A stretch of 27,195 nt of DNA, from assembly GCA_005787665.1 (NCBI GenBank), contig SYAB01000033.1, forward strand, positions 1-27,195, read 5' to 3'. Shown here one piece after another: positions 7,587 through 16,099 of this stretch. A model generated the notes under the pieces. That model saw nothing but the letters and a program-made list of their open reading frames with translations, did no database searches and had not been told where the DNA came from. The stretch comes from Actinomycetota bacterium (GTDB lineage Bacteria; Actinomycetota; Actinomycetes; Mycobacteriales; Mycobacteriaceae). The translations under genes and the position numbers were made by a program. Each line of letters opens with the position of its first letter. Position 1 is the first letter of the stretch.

Positions 7587-8425
7587 TCGCGCGAATCCGA
7601 CGGATTCACCTGCTCCACAGCCCAGGAGAACGCTGCGGCCTCGTCATCTGCGTCGAAATCGTGGATGAAGGCGAGTCTCCCGGCGCGGATTGCGCACACC
7701 AGGGTTCGTGTCCATGCGTACTGCTCGCCGCCGCCTCCCACCCCTTCCCGCTCCATGCGGACCACGAACAGCGTCGGCGAGACGAAGCGCACGCTCGAGA
7801 ACCATGCCCGCAACGGGTCGAGCATCGTGTTCAGATCCTCAAGACTCGTGCGGAGTTCCGCCGCCGAGCGATCCGGGAAGCCGAAGCGGGATCGGTTCTG
7901 GATATGCACATCAGGACAGCTGAGCTGATTGAAGAGCCGGTCGAATTCGCCCCGGTTCAGAGCGGTGACATAGTCCGACATCCACAGGCCCGTTTCCGCG
8001 AATGGTGCGCCCTCGTCGGCGTAGTGGCGTCGCTCAAGTTCTTGGTAGGCGCCTTCGAAATCGTCGGCATCGAATCGCCCGTCACGGACGATGCGGCCGT
8101 CCTCATCGACGTCGAACACGTGCAGGTGAGCCGATTCGTTGCCGGCGTCATCGGACCACCGGCTCCACCACAACGCCAGTCGCTGACCTCGAATAGCCAG
8201 CAGTCGGGCCTCGAAATACGTGAACTGTCGGAATATTTGTTCGATCGCGACCCGCATGGCGGCCGTGCCCTGGATGGGATCACCGGTGAGCGATCGGTGA
8301 TCGTCGAACTCAAACTGATCCGAGTAGTACCCAAGAACCGCATCGCAGTCGCGGAGTTTCATCGCCTGGAGTAAAGCCCCTACTGAGTCACTGGCTCGGT
8401 TCCTCGTCGGCAGCGGATTGGCGGC
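7583..8425 (-). repeat. Double NTF2-like unit 4 of 4 (inside cyclase gene)
   Basis: Residues about 1901-2180. The first half starts near NRASDSVGA and runs to YQELERRHYADEGA; the second starts near MSDYVTALNRGEF and runs to the end, keeping the closing FDADDEAAAFSWA block. Confidence 0.75.
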
Positions 8426-11400
8426 GGTCCGCACCCGCGCCTCGGCGTAGGCAAAGGCTTCTTCTTCCTCGTCGAACTCCCGCATGGATGCCAACAACCC
8501 GGCAGCGAACTCGCCCACGTAGATCCGCGTCCACCGGTACTCCGCGCCGTCGGTCCCGGCGGCTCGTACGTCGCCGAGGGCGACGAAGCACTCGGGCGAG
8601 AGCCAGTGGACCACCGACGAGAAGTTGTCGACCGCCGATGTCTGCCTGCCTCGCTCCCGCAGCCAACCGAAGAACTCGTCGAGAGTGCGTTCCGGGGCCG
8701 TCAACGTCGCGGCAGGAGATCGCCAGCAAAATGTCGGCAGGCACAGCCGGCGGGCCGATTCGAGGTCGAGTCGGTTCATCGCTTCGATGAACGCGTCCAC
8801 CGTCCGGCCGTTCGCGGCGAACCCCGCGCCCTCGCCTGCGTAGTAGCGGCGCTGCAGTTCCCGGTATGCCGCCAAAAGATCGTCCTCGTCGAACCAGCAT
8901 TCGTAGCTGATGCGTGCGTCGTCATCAACCTCAACGACGAGCAAGTATGTCGAGGTGTTGCCAGTTTCGTCGGTCCACCGGATCGCACCCATGGCCAGCC
9001 TGAGGCCCCTCACCACAAGCGTGCGCGACTGGAAGTGATTGAACTGCTGAAGTATCCGGTCGACGGCAGCTCGTAATTCGGTTCTTCCGGGGAGCAGCCT
9101 CCCAGCCAGCCGCCGCCGATCATCGTGGCGGCAATCCTCCCGGTAGGAATCGACCACAGCTTCGGCGTCGCCGCGCGACAACGCGCGGTCGATCCCGACG
9201 AGAACCTCAGCAGCCCAGTTGGTGACGGCCAACCGAGTTGCGGAGGCCCGCGTGCGTTCCTCGGCATAGGCGAAGGCCGCCTCCTCGTCGTCGATGTCGA
9301 ATTGCCGCAACGTGACCAGCAGGCCGTCTCGGCACTCGTCGACGAAGATTCGCGTCCATGTGTACTCTTCGCCGTCAGGACCGATCGCCCGAGTCTCGCC
9401 GCGGGCAACCACCGTCGTGGACGAAACCCACTGACAGGCCGAAAAGAAATTCGTCACCGACGTAACCTGCCTGGCCCGTTCCTGCAGCCACGCGAAGAAC
9501 TCTTCGACAGTGCGCTCCTCAATCGTCAGCGTCGATGGAGGCGACACTGCTCGGAATTCGGGCCCGGTGAGCCGACATCCGGCCTCGAGGTCGAGTCGGT
9601 TCATAGTTTCGATGAACGCGGCTATCGGCCGGCCATTCGCGGCCAACGCCGCACCCTCGCCGGAGTAGAAGCGTCGCTCAAGTTCGCGGTACGCCGTCTC
9701 GAAGTCGTCCTCGTCGAAGCGCCCGTGGTAGTCGACCAGTCCGTCGTCGGCCACCTCGAAAACATCCAGAGAGGCTGTGGTGTTGCCGTCGTCGTCCCAC
9801 CACCGGGCGCTGGCCAGGGTCAGCGTCTCACCTCGGACCGCCAGCGGACGCCACTCGACGTGCGCGTACTGCTCGTGCTTGCGCTGCGCGGCGGCCCGGA
9901 ACTCCGCATTGCCCACGATCGGGTCACCGTGCATCCTGCGCTGGTCTGCATAGACGGTGCGCTCGGAGTAGATCGTGACGTTCGTGACCGGACTCCGCAT
10001 GGATGCAAATCTGGCTTCGAGGATCTCGCTCGTCCGGTTTCGGACCACCAGCCGACTCGGCCGGGACGCGACGAGGGAGTCAGCGTAGGCAAACGCGAGT
10101 GATTCGGCATAGGTGAATGCGTCAGCCTCACTGTCACACTCACGAACCCACGCGATCGCGCCATCGCGGATCTGGGTGACGACGACGGAACTCCAGGTGT
10201 AGCCCTCCCCTCCCTTTCCGACGGCGGTGATCTCGATGCGGCAGACGGCACAGCTGGGCGAGCACCACTGGATCGCGGGAACACAGTGCTGCTGCGACGA
10301 AACCTGCTGTCCGCGTTGCCGCAGCCACTCAAACATGTCCTCAAGAGTGCGCTTGAGCGGCTTGAGCGAGGCCGCTGGAGCGAGCCAGCGGAAGCCCGGG
10401 TGAACGGCCCTTTTCGCCGACTCCAGGTTCTGTTCCCGGAATGCCTGCACGATGTCCAGCACCGCGAGGCCGCCGGTCGCGTACGCCGCGCCCTCGCCCG
10501 CGTAGAACCTGGTCTCGAGTTCGCGGTAGGCGTCCTCGAAGGCGTCCGGGTCGAACCGGCTGAGGTGGTAGACGACGGTGCCCCGCAACTCGACCACGTC
10601 GAGGCATGCGCTTTCGTTGCCCGCGTCGTCCCGTCGGCATGCCCAGGCCAGCACCAGATTCTCGCCCCGAACCGCGAGGGTCCGCCACTCGCCGTGGCGA
10701 TATGTCTCGATGAGCCCCGCCGCCGCGCGGCGCAGTCCGTCGAGTCCCAGAATCGGTGCTCCGGACACTCGGCGCCGATCCCGGTACACGAAGTCGTCGC
10801 TGAAGTGCGCTACTGCGGCATCCGGACAGCCATCGACCAAGGCCGAACAGGCGGCGTCGTAGATCTCGCTGGCCCGGTTCTGAATCGCCAGTTGCGACGC
10901 GGCTGCTGTGTCCCGTACCGGGGAAGCCACGGCGACAGTCGCCTGGGCTGTCTCGGCCAGCCGCCCGGCCAGGAACGCGGCATCCTTTGCCGCAAAAAGC
11001 GATTCGGCGTCGTGGCCTGCCTGCGAAGCGCCCGCGACGTCACCAGCGGCCGCCTGCACCCGACTCAGGGTGAGACAGGCGTCGGCGTGGTCGAGGACCA
11101 GGTCGGTGTCGGCGGCGACGTCCACGGCTTGGCGGGCCATCCGGACGGCTTCGTCAAACCGTCCCTGGGCGGCGAGGATTTCGGCCCGTACCGCCCGCCA
11201 GGCGATGGCGCTCTTGAGGTTGTGACCAGCGATACGTTCGCTCTCCGCGGCGTAACGGTCGGCCTCCTCGACGCGCCCCTGCGCGAGCACCGACCGTGCC
11301 AGCAGTGCCGCGGCCTGCCCGGCGTCGGCGCCGACGCCTAACGAATCCAGACCTTCCAGCGCCGTCCGGAAGTAGGGTTCGGCCGCCGCCGGGTCACCGA

Positions 11401-14125
11401 GGATCAGATCCATGATCCCGGCGTACAACTCGGTCTCCATCAGACCGTGGCGCAGGCCGAGTTCGGACACGATCTCCCGGGCATCGGCGAGCATCCCGCG
11501 GGCCTTCTCGGGCCGGCCGCGTAGCAGTTCGAGCATCGCCAGGCAACGCAACGACGTCGCCTCCAACGACGGCGCGGCGGTCGTCATCCGTTGCATCCGA
11601 ACGACGTCCAGACACCTCCCGCCGGCCTGCGGCGCAGGACTAGGACCCCACCGGGCGGCGTTGGGCGCCGCGCCCAGCGCCGCGGTGATCTGACGATGGT
11701 CACCGGCCTGGCGGGCCGCGATCAAGGCCTCGAAAAGATCCGCCTCGGCCTGACCGATGCGACCCAACCGTCCCCTGGCGTTAGCACGCACCCGGTAGGC
11801 CTTGGCCGACCCGGCGGGGTCACCGCGACGGGCGAACTCCTCGATCGCGTCCCCGATCCGCCGATCGACCTCGGGAAGCCGGGACGGATCGGTGTAGGCC
11901 AGGTACTGACACCGGTAACACGTCGCCCACGGCGCCAGCGCATCGTCGGCGACGCGGTCGAGTTCATCGACCAGGGGTGCCCCGGCCGCGACGTCCCCGG
12001 CGGACAGCAAAGCCTCACACCCCACCATCAGCAACTCTGCCCGTAACTGGCCGTCGGCCGCGGCCAGGGCTGCGCCGCGGCCGGCCTGCGCGCCCGCCGA
12101 CACCAGCGCGTCGCGGTCCAACGCCCGACGGGCGGCGGCGAGGTAGCCCCGCGCCGAACGCAACGCCAGCGTCGTAGTGCGCTCGTCGTGCAGGCCGAGG
12201 TCGCGCCGATAGCCGTAGGCCGCCTCGACGTGCCGGGCGGACAGTTGTTCGGGATCCACGGCACCAGTGGACCCGCCGGCATCGACCCAGTCGGCGAACC
12301 GTTCGTGCAATTCGGCCCGGTCGGACTTCAGCAGCCTGCGGTAGGCGACGTCGCGGATCAGCACGTGGTGAAAGCGCCAGATCGGCTCGTCGCCGAGATA
12401 GGCGCCGCTGGGCTGGGCGAATTCGAGCCGGCGCAGCCGGTCCAACGCGGATCGGACGGCGGTCGCATTCAGGTCGCCCAGTGCACCGAGGGCGCCGGGG
12501 AAGAAGTCGGTTCCGATCACCGAGGCCAGTTCGAGCACCCGCCGGTCGGCGGTGTTCATCCGCTCCAACCGGGAGGCCAGCAGCGCCTGGATGGTAGGGG
12601 GTACGGCGATGGCGTCGGCGTCGATGGTCAGCCGCCAGCCGTCCGGTTTGGCGACCAGGACCCCGTCGTGGACCAGCATCCCGACTAGTTCCCTGACGAA
12701 GAGCGGGTTCCCGCCGGTCGACGAGGGCAGGCGGTCCAACAGCTCGGCCGGTATCTGGTCACCGCCCAGCACGTGGACGGCCAGTTCCGCAGTGGCCTCC
12801 GGAGCAAGCCCGCGCAGACGGATCGCGTCGCTCACCCACCCGCCGACGCTGGCGAGATCGGCTCTGATGTCACGGATTTCGGGTCGGGCCAGCGCGATGA
12901 TCGGAACCGGGGCGTCGCGCACCCACTCCGCGAGGTGCTCAAGGAAATCGAGCAGCAGCGGATCCGCCCACTGGACGTCGTCGACCACGACAACGAGCGG
13001 CTGCGCGGCGGCGAGGACCTCGATGTAGCGGCGCAGCGCCCAGAACGTTTCCTCGACCGAGGTCGCCGCGCCGGTATCCAGGGCGGTGAGCCCGCGCAGG
13101 ATCCGGTCGCGCTCACCCGCGTCGGCGGGACCGTCGGCATCGACGTCGCGGGCACGGATCGCATCGACCATCGGGGCCAGGGCCACCGATCCCTCGGTGG
13201 CGCAACGCACCTCGAGCGCCGCGAACCCACCGCGAGCGGCGAACTCCGTGGCCAGCCGGGTCTTGCCGACGCCGGGATCGCCGATGACCGTGACCAGGCG
13301 TACCTCCCGGCGCGCGACGGCGTCGTCGACGACCGTTTGGAGCCGACGGAACTCGTCGCCGCGGCCGACGAACGGCACGGTGTCGGCAGCGTCGGCGCGG
13401 CGATCGGTCCACTGGTAGACCGGCACCGGCGCGGCACGGCCCTTGACCTGAACCCGGCCCATCGGCTCGTAGCGGTGTTGCCCGCGGGTCGCCCGCCAGG
13501 TCTCCTCGCCGACCACCACACCGCCGTGCGGGCATTCCGACTCCAACCGGGCGCCTACGTTGAGGGCGTCGCCGACCAGATCGGCGTCGCCGGACCCGAC
13601 CACGACCTCGCCGGTGTTCACCGCTACCCGCAGGGCCAGATCCACCCCGTGCGCGGCGCTCACCTGACCGGCGAGTCCGACGAAGCGCTGCTGCAGTTCG
13701 ACCGCGGCTTCCACCGCGTGGCCGGCGTCGTCGGCCCCGACTTCGGGCACCCCCCAGACGGCCATGAACCCGTCGCCGATGTACTTCGTGATACCGGCGC
13801 GATGATGATCGGCGGTCGAGCGCAGGAGTTCGTGGTAGCGGCCGATCACCTCGCGGGTCGTCTCCGCGTCGACCTGCTCCTCGAACGCGGTGGAGCCGGC
13901 CAGATCGGCGAAGAGCACCGTGACGGTCTTTCGGGTCGGGGCATCCGGGGGCGAGCCGGCGGGAGGCTCAAGCGGGGAGCCGCAAGACCGGCAGAACCGC
14001 GCGCTGGCACTGGCCCGCGCACCACAGCTGCCGCACGAACGGTCCAGCAGCGCCCCGCAGCCCTCACAGAAGCGGGCGTCCGCTTCGTTGCTCGTGCCGC
14101 AGGAGGCGCAGGCCGGGGGCGTCAT
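7583..14125 (-). CDS. Adenylyl cyclase - STAND ATPase - TPR protein with four tandem double NTF2-like units
   Basis: A 2180-residue signalling protein. Residues 6-48: two zinc ribbons (C6, C9, C20, C23 and C31, C34, C45, C48). About 65-225: class III cyclase with both metal Asp (D74 in FADLAGST, D118 in KYIGDGF), adenine-selecting K114 and D182, and transition-state N189 and R193, so ATP-to-cAMP activity is predicted. About 250-560: STAND/AAA-type NTPase with Walker A GDPGVGKT (282-289), Walker B LVVVVDD (377-383) and a GGNPLFVREL motif. About 600-1060: TPR-like helical repeats. 1076-2180: four repeats of about 275 residues, each with two NTF2/SnoaL-like halves. No membrane segment. ATG 14125 follows the phosphotransferase stop (TGACATG), so translation is coupled. 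The cyclase-ATPase-TPR core is a known mycobacterial family; the eightfold NTF2 array is unusual and its ligand unknown. Confidence 0.9.
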   Translation of the reverse strand: MTPPACASCGTSNEADARFCEGCGALLDRSCGSCGARASASARFCRSCGSPLEPPAGSPPDAPTRKTVTVLFADLAGSTAFEEQVDAETTREVIGRYHELLRSTADHHRAGITKYIGDGFMAVWGVPEVGADDAGHAVEAAVELQQRFVGLAGQVSAAHGVDLALRVAVNTGEVVVGSGDADLVGDALNVGARLESECPHGGVVVGEETWRATRGQHRYEPMGRVQVKGRAAPVPVYQWTDRRADAADTVPFVGRGDEFRRLQTVVDDAVARREVRLVTVIGDPGVGKTRLATEFAARGGFAALEVRCATEGSVALAPMVDAIRARDVDADGPADAGERDRILRGLTALDTGAATSVEETFWALRRYIEVLAAAQPLVVVVDDVQWADPLLLDFLEHLAEWVRDAPVPIIALARPEIRDIRADLASVGGWVSDAIRLRGLAPEATAELAVHVLGGDQIPAELLDRLPSSTGGNPLFVRELVGMLVHDGVLVAKPDGWRLTIDADAIAVPPTIQALLASRLERMNTADRRVLELASVIGTDFFPGALGALGDLNATAVRSALDRLRRLEFAQPSGAYLGDEPIWRFHHVLIRDVAYRRLLKSDRAELHERFADWVDAGGSTGAVDPEQLSARHVEAAYGYRRDLGLHDERTTTLALRSARGYLAAARRALDRDALVSAGAQAGRGAALAAADGQLRAELLMVGCEALLSAGDVAAGAPLVDELDRVADDALAPWATCYRCQYLAYTDPSRLPEVDRRIGDAIEEFARRGDPAGSAKAYRVRANARGRLGRIGQAEADLFEALIAARQAGDHRQITAALGAAPNAARWGPSPAPQAGGRCLDVVRMQRMTTAAPSLEATSLRCLAMLELLRGRPEKARGMLADAREIVSELGLRHGLMETELYAGIMDLILGDPAAAEPYFRTALEGLDSLGVGADAGQAAALLARSVLAQGRVEEADRYAAESERIAGHNLKSAIAWRAVRAEILAAQGRFDEAVRMARQAVDVAADTDLVLDHADACLTLSRVQAAAGDVAGASQAGHDAESLFAAKDAAFLAGRLAETAQATVAVASPVRDTAAASQLAIQNRASEIYDAACSALVDGCPDAAVAHFSDDFVYRDRRRVSGAPILGLDGLRRAAAGLIETYRHGEWRTLAVRGENLVLAWACRRDDAGNESACLDVVELRGTVVYHLSRFDPDAFEDAYRELETRFYAGEGAAYATGGLAVLDIVQAFREQNLESAKRAVHPGFRWLAPAASLKPLKRTLEDMFEWLRQRGQQVSSQQHCVPAIQWCSPSCAVCRIEITAVGKGGEGYTWSSVVVTQIRDGAIAWVRECDSEADAFTYAESLAFAYADSLVASRPSRLVVRNRTSEILEARFASMRSPVTNVTIYSERTVYADQRRMHGDPIVGNAEFRAAAQRKHEQYAHVEWRPLAVRGETLTLASARWWDDDGNTTASLDVFEVADDGLVDYHGRFDEDDFETAYRELERRFYSGEGAALAANGRPIAAFIETMNRLDLEAGCRLTGPEFRAVSPPSTLTIEERTVEEFFAWLQERARQVTSVTNFFSACQWVSSTTVVARGETRAIGPDGEEYTWTRIFVDECRDGLLVTLRQFDIDDEEAAFAYAEERTRASATRLAVTNWAAEVLVGIDRALSRGDAEAVVDSYREDCRHDDRRRLAGRLLPGRTELRAAVDRILQQFNHFQSRTLVVRGLRLAMGAIRWTDETGNTSTYLLVVEVDDDARISYECWFDEDDLLAAYRELQRRYYAGEGAGFAANGRTVDAFIEAMNRLDLESARRLCLPTFCWRSPAATLTAPERTLDEFFGWLRERGRQTSAVDNFSSVVHWLSPECFVALGDVRAAGTDGAEYRWTRIYVGEFAAGLLASMREFDEEEEAFAYAEARVRTAANPLPTRNRASDSVGALLQAMKLRDCDAVLGYYSDQFEFDDHRSLTGDPIQGTAAMRVAIEQIFRQFTYFEARLLAIRGQRLALWWSRWSDDAGNESAHLHVFDVDEDGRIVRDGRFDADDFEGAYQELERRHYADEGAPFAETGLWMSDYVTALNRGEFDRLFNQLSCPDVHIQNRSRFGFPDRSAAELRTSLEDLNTMLDPLRAWFSSVRFVSPTLFVVRMEREGVGGGGEQYAWTRTLVCAIRAGRLAFIHDFDADDEAAAFSWAVEQVNPSDSRD
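8426..9241 (-). repeat. Double NTF2-like unit 3 of 4 (inside cyclase gene)
   Basis: Residues about 1629-1900. The first half starts near NWAAEVLVG and runs to YRELQRRYYAGEGA; the second starts at AFIEAMNRLDLESA and ends at AFAYAEARV. With unit 2 it is the most recent-looking duplication. Confidence 0.8.
9242..10060 (-). repeat. Double NTF2-like unit 2 of 4 (inside cyclase gene)
   Basis: Residues about 1356-1628. The first half starts near NRTSEILEA and runs to YRELERRFYSGEGA; the second starts at AFIETMNRLDLEA and ends at AFAYAEERT. It is closest to unit 3: a 35-nt stretch at 9586-9620 matches 8761-8795 with two mismatches. Confidence 0.8.
10061..10900 (-). repeat. Double NTF2-like unit 1 of 4 (inside cyclase gene)
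   Basis: Residues about 1076-1355. The first half starts near NRASEIYDA and ends near YRELETRFYAGEGA; the second starts near VLDIVQAFREQNLESA and ends near DAFTYAESLA. It is the most divergent in its second half, with several extra cysteines (PSCAVCR). Boundaries are by eye. Confidence 0.75.
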
Positions 14126-14126
14126 G

Positions 14127-15191
14127 TCAGTCCGGCCGCACCGACAGCGCGTCGTGGTCCTCGATCGCGGCCGCGGCGCCGTTGGCCATGGTGCGCAACA
14201 GGTCCAGTTGGCGATCGTTGGCCAGGTCGAACCGGCCGGCCCCGATCACCGGGTAGGCGAAGCACCAGGCGGTGGTCAGCCGGTAGTCGCGCATCAATTC
14301 CGCTGCCGGATAGTCGATTCCGAGGCTGCGGAGCTGATCCGCGTAGCGCTCGATCAGCTCCGTCTCACAGCGGCGGCGGGCGGCGAGGTCGAGGCTCTGG
14401 CTCAGGAAGTACGCCAGGTCGTAGGCCCCCCGCCCGATGGACGTCATCTGCCAATCGAGGGCCGTCAAGGGAGGATCGGCGGCGTCGAGACCGAAGAACA
14501 GCTGGTCGAGTCGCAGGTCGCCGTGCAGGAAGGTGCGGGGGGCGCGGGCGATCTCGTCGCAGTACCACGGCACCAGGGACGGCAGCCGTTCGCCGAAGGC
14601 GAGGAGCGCAGGGGAGAGGTCGCCGCCGAGGACGTCGAGGAAGCGCGGCCAGGAGGCCTCGACGTTCGCGGCGATCACGGTGGGGAACGGGGGAGTGCTG
14701 AAGGTCTTCAGCCAGGGCAGGGAATCGAAGCGGTCGCTGCCCCACCAATGGGCGTGGTGGCGGGCGATGGCGTCGATGACGACGGCGGCGTCGTCGGGTG
14801 CGCAACCCACTGTCTGGTCGGCGACCCGAAGGTGTCCCAGATCCTCGAGCACCAGGATGAAGTCGTGATTGGCCTCGTCGAACGCGGCGAAGTATGACCG
14901 GGCCGGCGGCAGCGGGTTGGACAGCCCGATCTCCTGGTAGAAGCGCACCTCGCTGAGATAGAACTCGAGGTCCTCGCAGACCGCGGTGCGGGCCTGGGTG
15001 TCCAGGGTGGGCAGTTTCACCACGACCGACGCCGGGACGCCGTCGCCCTCGAGGTGGGCGCGGTACACCCGGCCCAGCAGTCCGACGCCGATGCCGATCT
15101 GTTCCAGGCGGCACGCGCGCACCTCGGAACCGAGGATGTCGCTGAGCCATCGGGGGGTGACGCACAGGGGATCCACCGGAAACCAGGTCAT
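14127..15191 (-). CDS. Aminoglycoside-phosphotransferase/ecdysteroid-kinase-like protein
   Basis: A 354-residue kinase-fold phosphotransferase, soluble, substrate unknown. Visible: a glycine-rich loop region (GIGVGLLGRVYRA), the ATP-binding Lys in VVVKLPT, an acidic hinge (ILVLEDLG), the catalytic Brenner motif HGDLRLDQ and the metal-binding LDWQ. In the usual HGDxxxxN the last position is Asn; here it is Gln, which may affect Mg binding or may be a subfamily variant. ATG 15191 was chosen because a strong GGGGGAGG lies 9 nt upstream; the frame's 45 earlier codons look non-coding. Its TGA is one base from the ATG of the cyclase gene, so the two are made together. Family members act on small molecules, including antibiotics, sterols and cholines; no basis here to choose. 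Confidence 0.85.
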   Translation of the reverse strand: MTWFPVDPLCVTPRWLSDILGSEVRACRLEQIGIGVGLLGRVYRAHLEGDGVPASVVVKLPTLDTQARTAVCEDLEFYLSEVRFYQEIGLSNPLPPARSYFAAFDEANHDFILVLEDLGHLRVADQTVGCAPDDAAVVIDAIARHHAHWWGSDRFDSLPWLKTFSTPPFPTVIAANVEASWPRFLDVLGGDLSPALLAFGERLPSLVPWYCDEIARAPRTFLHGDLRLDQLFFGLDAADPPLTALDWQMTSIGRGAYDLAYFLSQSLDLAARRRCETELIERYADQLRSLGIDYPAAELMRDYRLTTAWCFAYPVIGAGRFDLANDRQLDLLRTMANGAAAAIEDHDALSVRPD

Positions 15192-15215
15192 CGGCGCCCA
15201 CCTCCCCCGGGTGTA

Positions 15216-15221
15216 ATTGTA
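15216..15221 (-). promoter_or_regulatory. Candidate -10 box for the phosphotransferase-cyclase operon
   Basis: TACAAT on the minus strand (5 of 6 to TATAAT), 24 nt before ATG 15191 and just upstream of the GGGGGAGG ribosome-binding site. No clear -35. The rest of the 15192-15377 gap shows no gene. Confidence 0.4.
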
Positions 15222-15377
15222 CGAAATCCGCGGCAGACGCGGGGCTTTCCGGACGACGCTCTTGGCCGGCGACCGGCATGGATTCTCCGAAACGCGCACC
15301 CCGACCAAGATGAGGCCTGCGGTCAAGATGGAGCGACGATGTCCGCCGTCGTGTGGGTGCGAGCAGCAGACTCGAGG

Positions 15378-15767
15378 TTATCCAGGAACTATCCCGATGC
15401 CGAGTGTTGCCGCGCCGGCGGCGAGGCGTGCATCGAATGTCGCTACCTGCGCGGGCGGCAGATTCCGGGCCGCGTAGAGCACGCAGCAGTCCGCCAGTGT
15501 GAGCCCTGTGCGGACCCGCAATTGGGCCAGTTCCCAGGCGGCGTCGGGCTCGAGTCCGACGTTGTGGATCTGCAGCTCCGCCAGCGCGTCTCGGGCATGC
15601 TCACCGCGGCCGGCCCGGATGGCTCCAACAAGTACCTCAGCGAGAGTGACAGTGCTGGAGGCGAATTCACCATCGCAGTGAGCCAGGAGAATCTCCGTCG
15701 CCCGACCGTGGTGGCTGTCACGACTTTCCAGGTGCGCGATGAGGACACTGGCGTCCAGGATGATCAC
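15378..15767 (-). CDS. vapC: PIN-domain ribonuclease toxin (VapC family)
   Basis: A 129-residue PIN-domain protein, the toxin of a VapBC-type pair. VapC toxins cut specific RNAs, often tRNA or rRNA, when free of antitoxin (known). The four acidic residues expected in the Mg-dependent active site are present: D5 (MIILDASVL), E44 (TLAEVL), D93 (LTLADCC) and D112 (TFDARL). The start is GTG 15767, overlapping the antitoxin stop by 4 nt (GTGA), a typical toxin-antitoxin overlap giving coupled translation. Length is normal, so it looks intact. The RNA target cannot be read from sequence. Confidence 0.9.
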   Translation of the reverse strand: MIILDASVLIAHLESRDSHHGRATEILLAHCDGEFASSTVTLAEVLVGAIRAGRGEHARDALAELQIHNVGLEPDAAWELAQLRVRTGLTLADCCVLYAARNLPPAQVATFDARLAAGAATLGIGIVPG

Positions 15768-16033
15768 TCGGGCCAGTCCTGGCGAATGTCCTCGAGATAT
15801 CCGGGCCCGTAGACCCCGGTCAGAGCGCCGGAGGTTCGTTCGATTCTCTGGCGACGACCTTCAACAAGGCCGCGCCGGCGCGCCTCGAGAGCCTCTTCAC
15901 CGGCGAGGATGAGCCGGCGCAGCAAGGCGCCCGGCTTTTCGGCCAGCTCGGGCCAGGCCTTGCGTGCGACATCCAGAGCGGCGGCAATGTCCTCGGTCTC
16001 GGTGACCGCGTGGCGTCGGTGGAGCGTCGGCAT
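15764..16033 (-). CDS. vapB: VapB-type antitoxin
   Basis: An 89-residue protein upstream of and overlapping the PIN toxin gene. The N-terminal part (RRHAVTETEDIAAALDVARK) fits a strand plus helix of a ribbon-helix-helix DNA-binding fold; the C-terminal part (YGPGYLEDIRQDWPE) would wrap the toxin. Both are inferences from position and pattern. ATG 16033 was chosen: the frame is open to 16087, but those extra codons lie on the operator-like repeats. There is no ribosome-binding site and a TACACT box lies 7 nt upstream, which fits a leaderless mRNA. It would neutralise VapC and repress its own promoter. Confidence 0.8.
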   Translation of the reverse strand: MPTLHRRHAVTETEDIAAALDVARKAWPELAEKPGALLRRLILAGEEALEARRRGLVEGRRQRIERTSGALTGVYGPGYLEDIRQDWPE

Positions 16034-16040
16034 ACTTCGC

Positions 16041-16080
16041 AGTGTAACACTGATTGGCCTGGTGTTACACCGATTGGCGA
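16041..16080. promoter_or_regulatory. vapBC operator: two 20-bp direct repeats overlapping the promoter
   Basis: Two consecutive 20-bp copies (16041-16060 and 16061-16080, 15 of 20 identical), each with the odd palindrome GTGT-N-ACAC followed by GATTGG. The 20-bp period, about two helical turns, would place two dimers on one DNA face. The minus-strand -10 TACACT (16041-16046) lies inside the first copy and a GTAACA -35 candidate (16063-16068) inside the second. Confidence 0.6.
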
Positions 16081-16099
16081 GGGGCATCCACCCCGGGTG

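Noticed and set aside
12773..14701. 642-residue plus-strand open frame
   Set aside because: It lies antisense to the cyclase and phosphotransferase genes, has no family motif, and ends in an Arg/Gly-rich run typical of a shadow frame in high-GC DNA.
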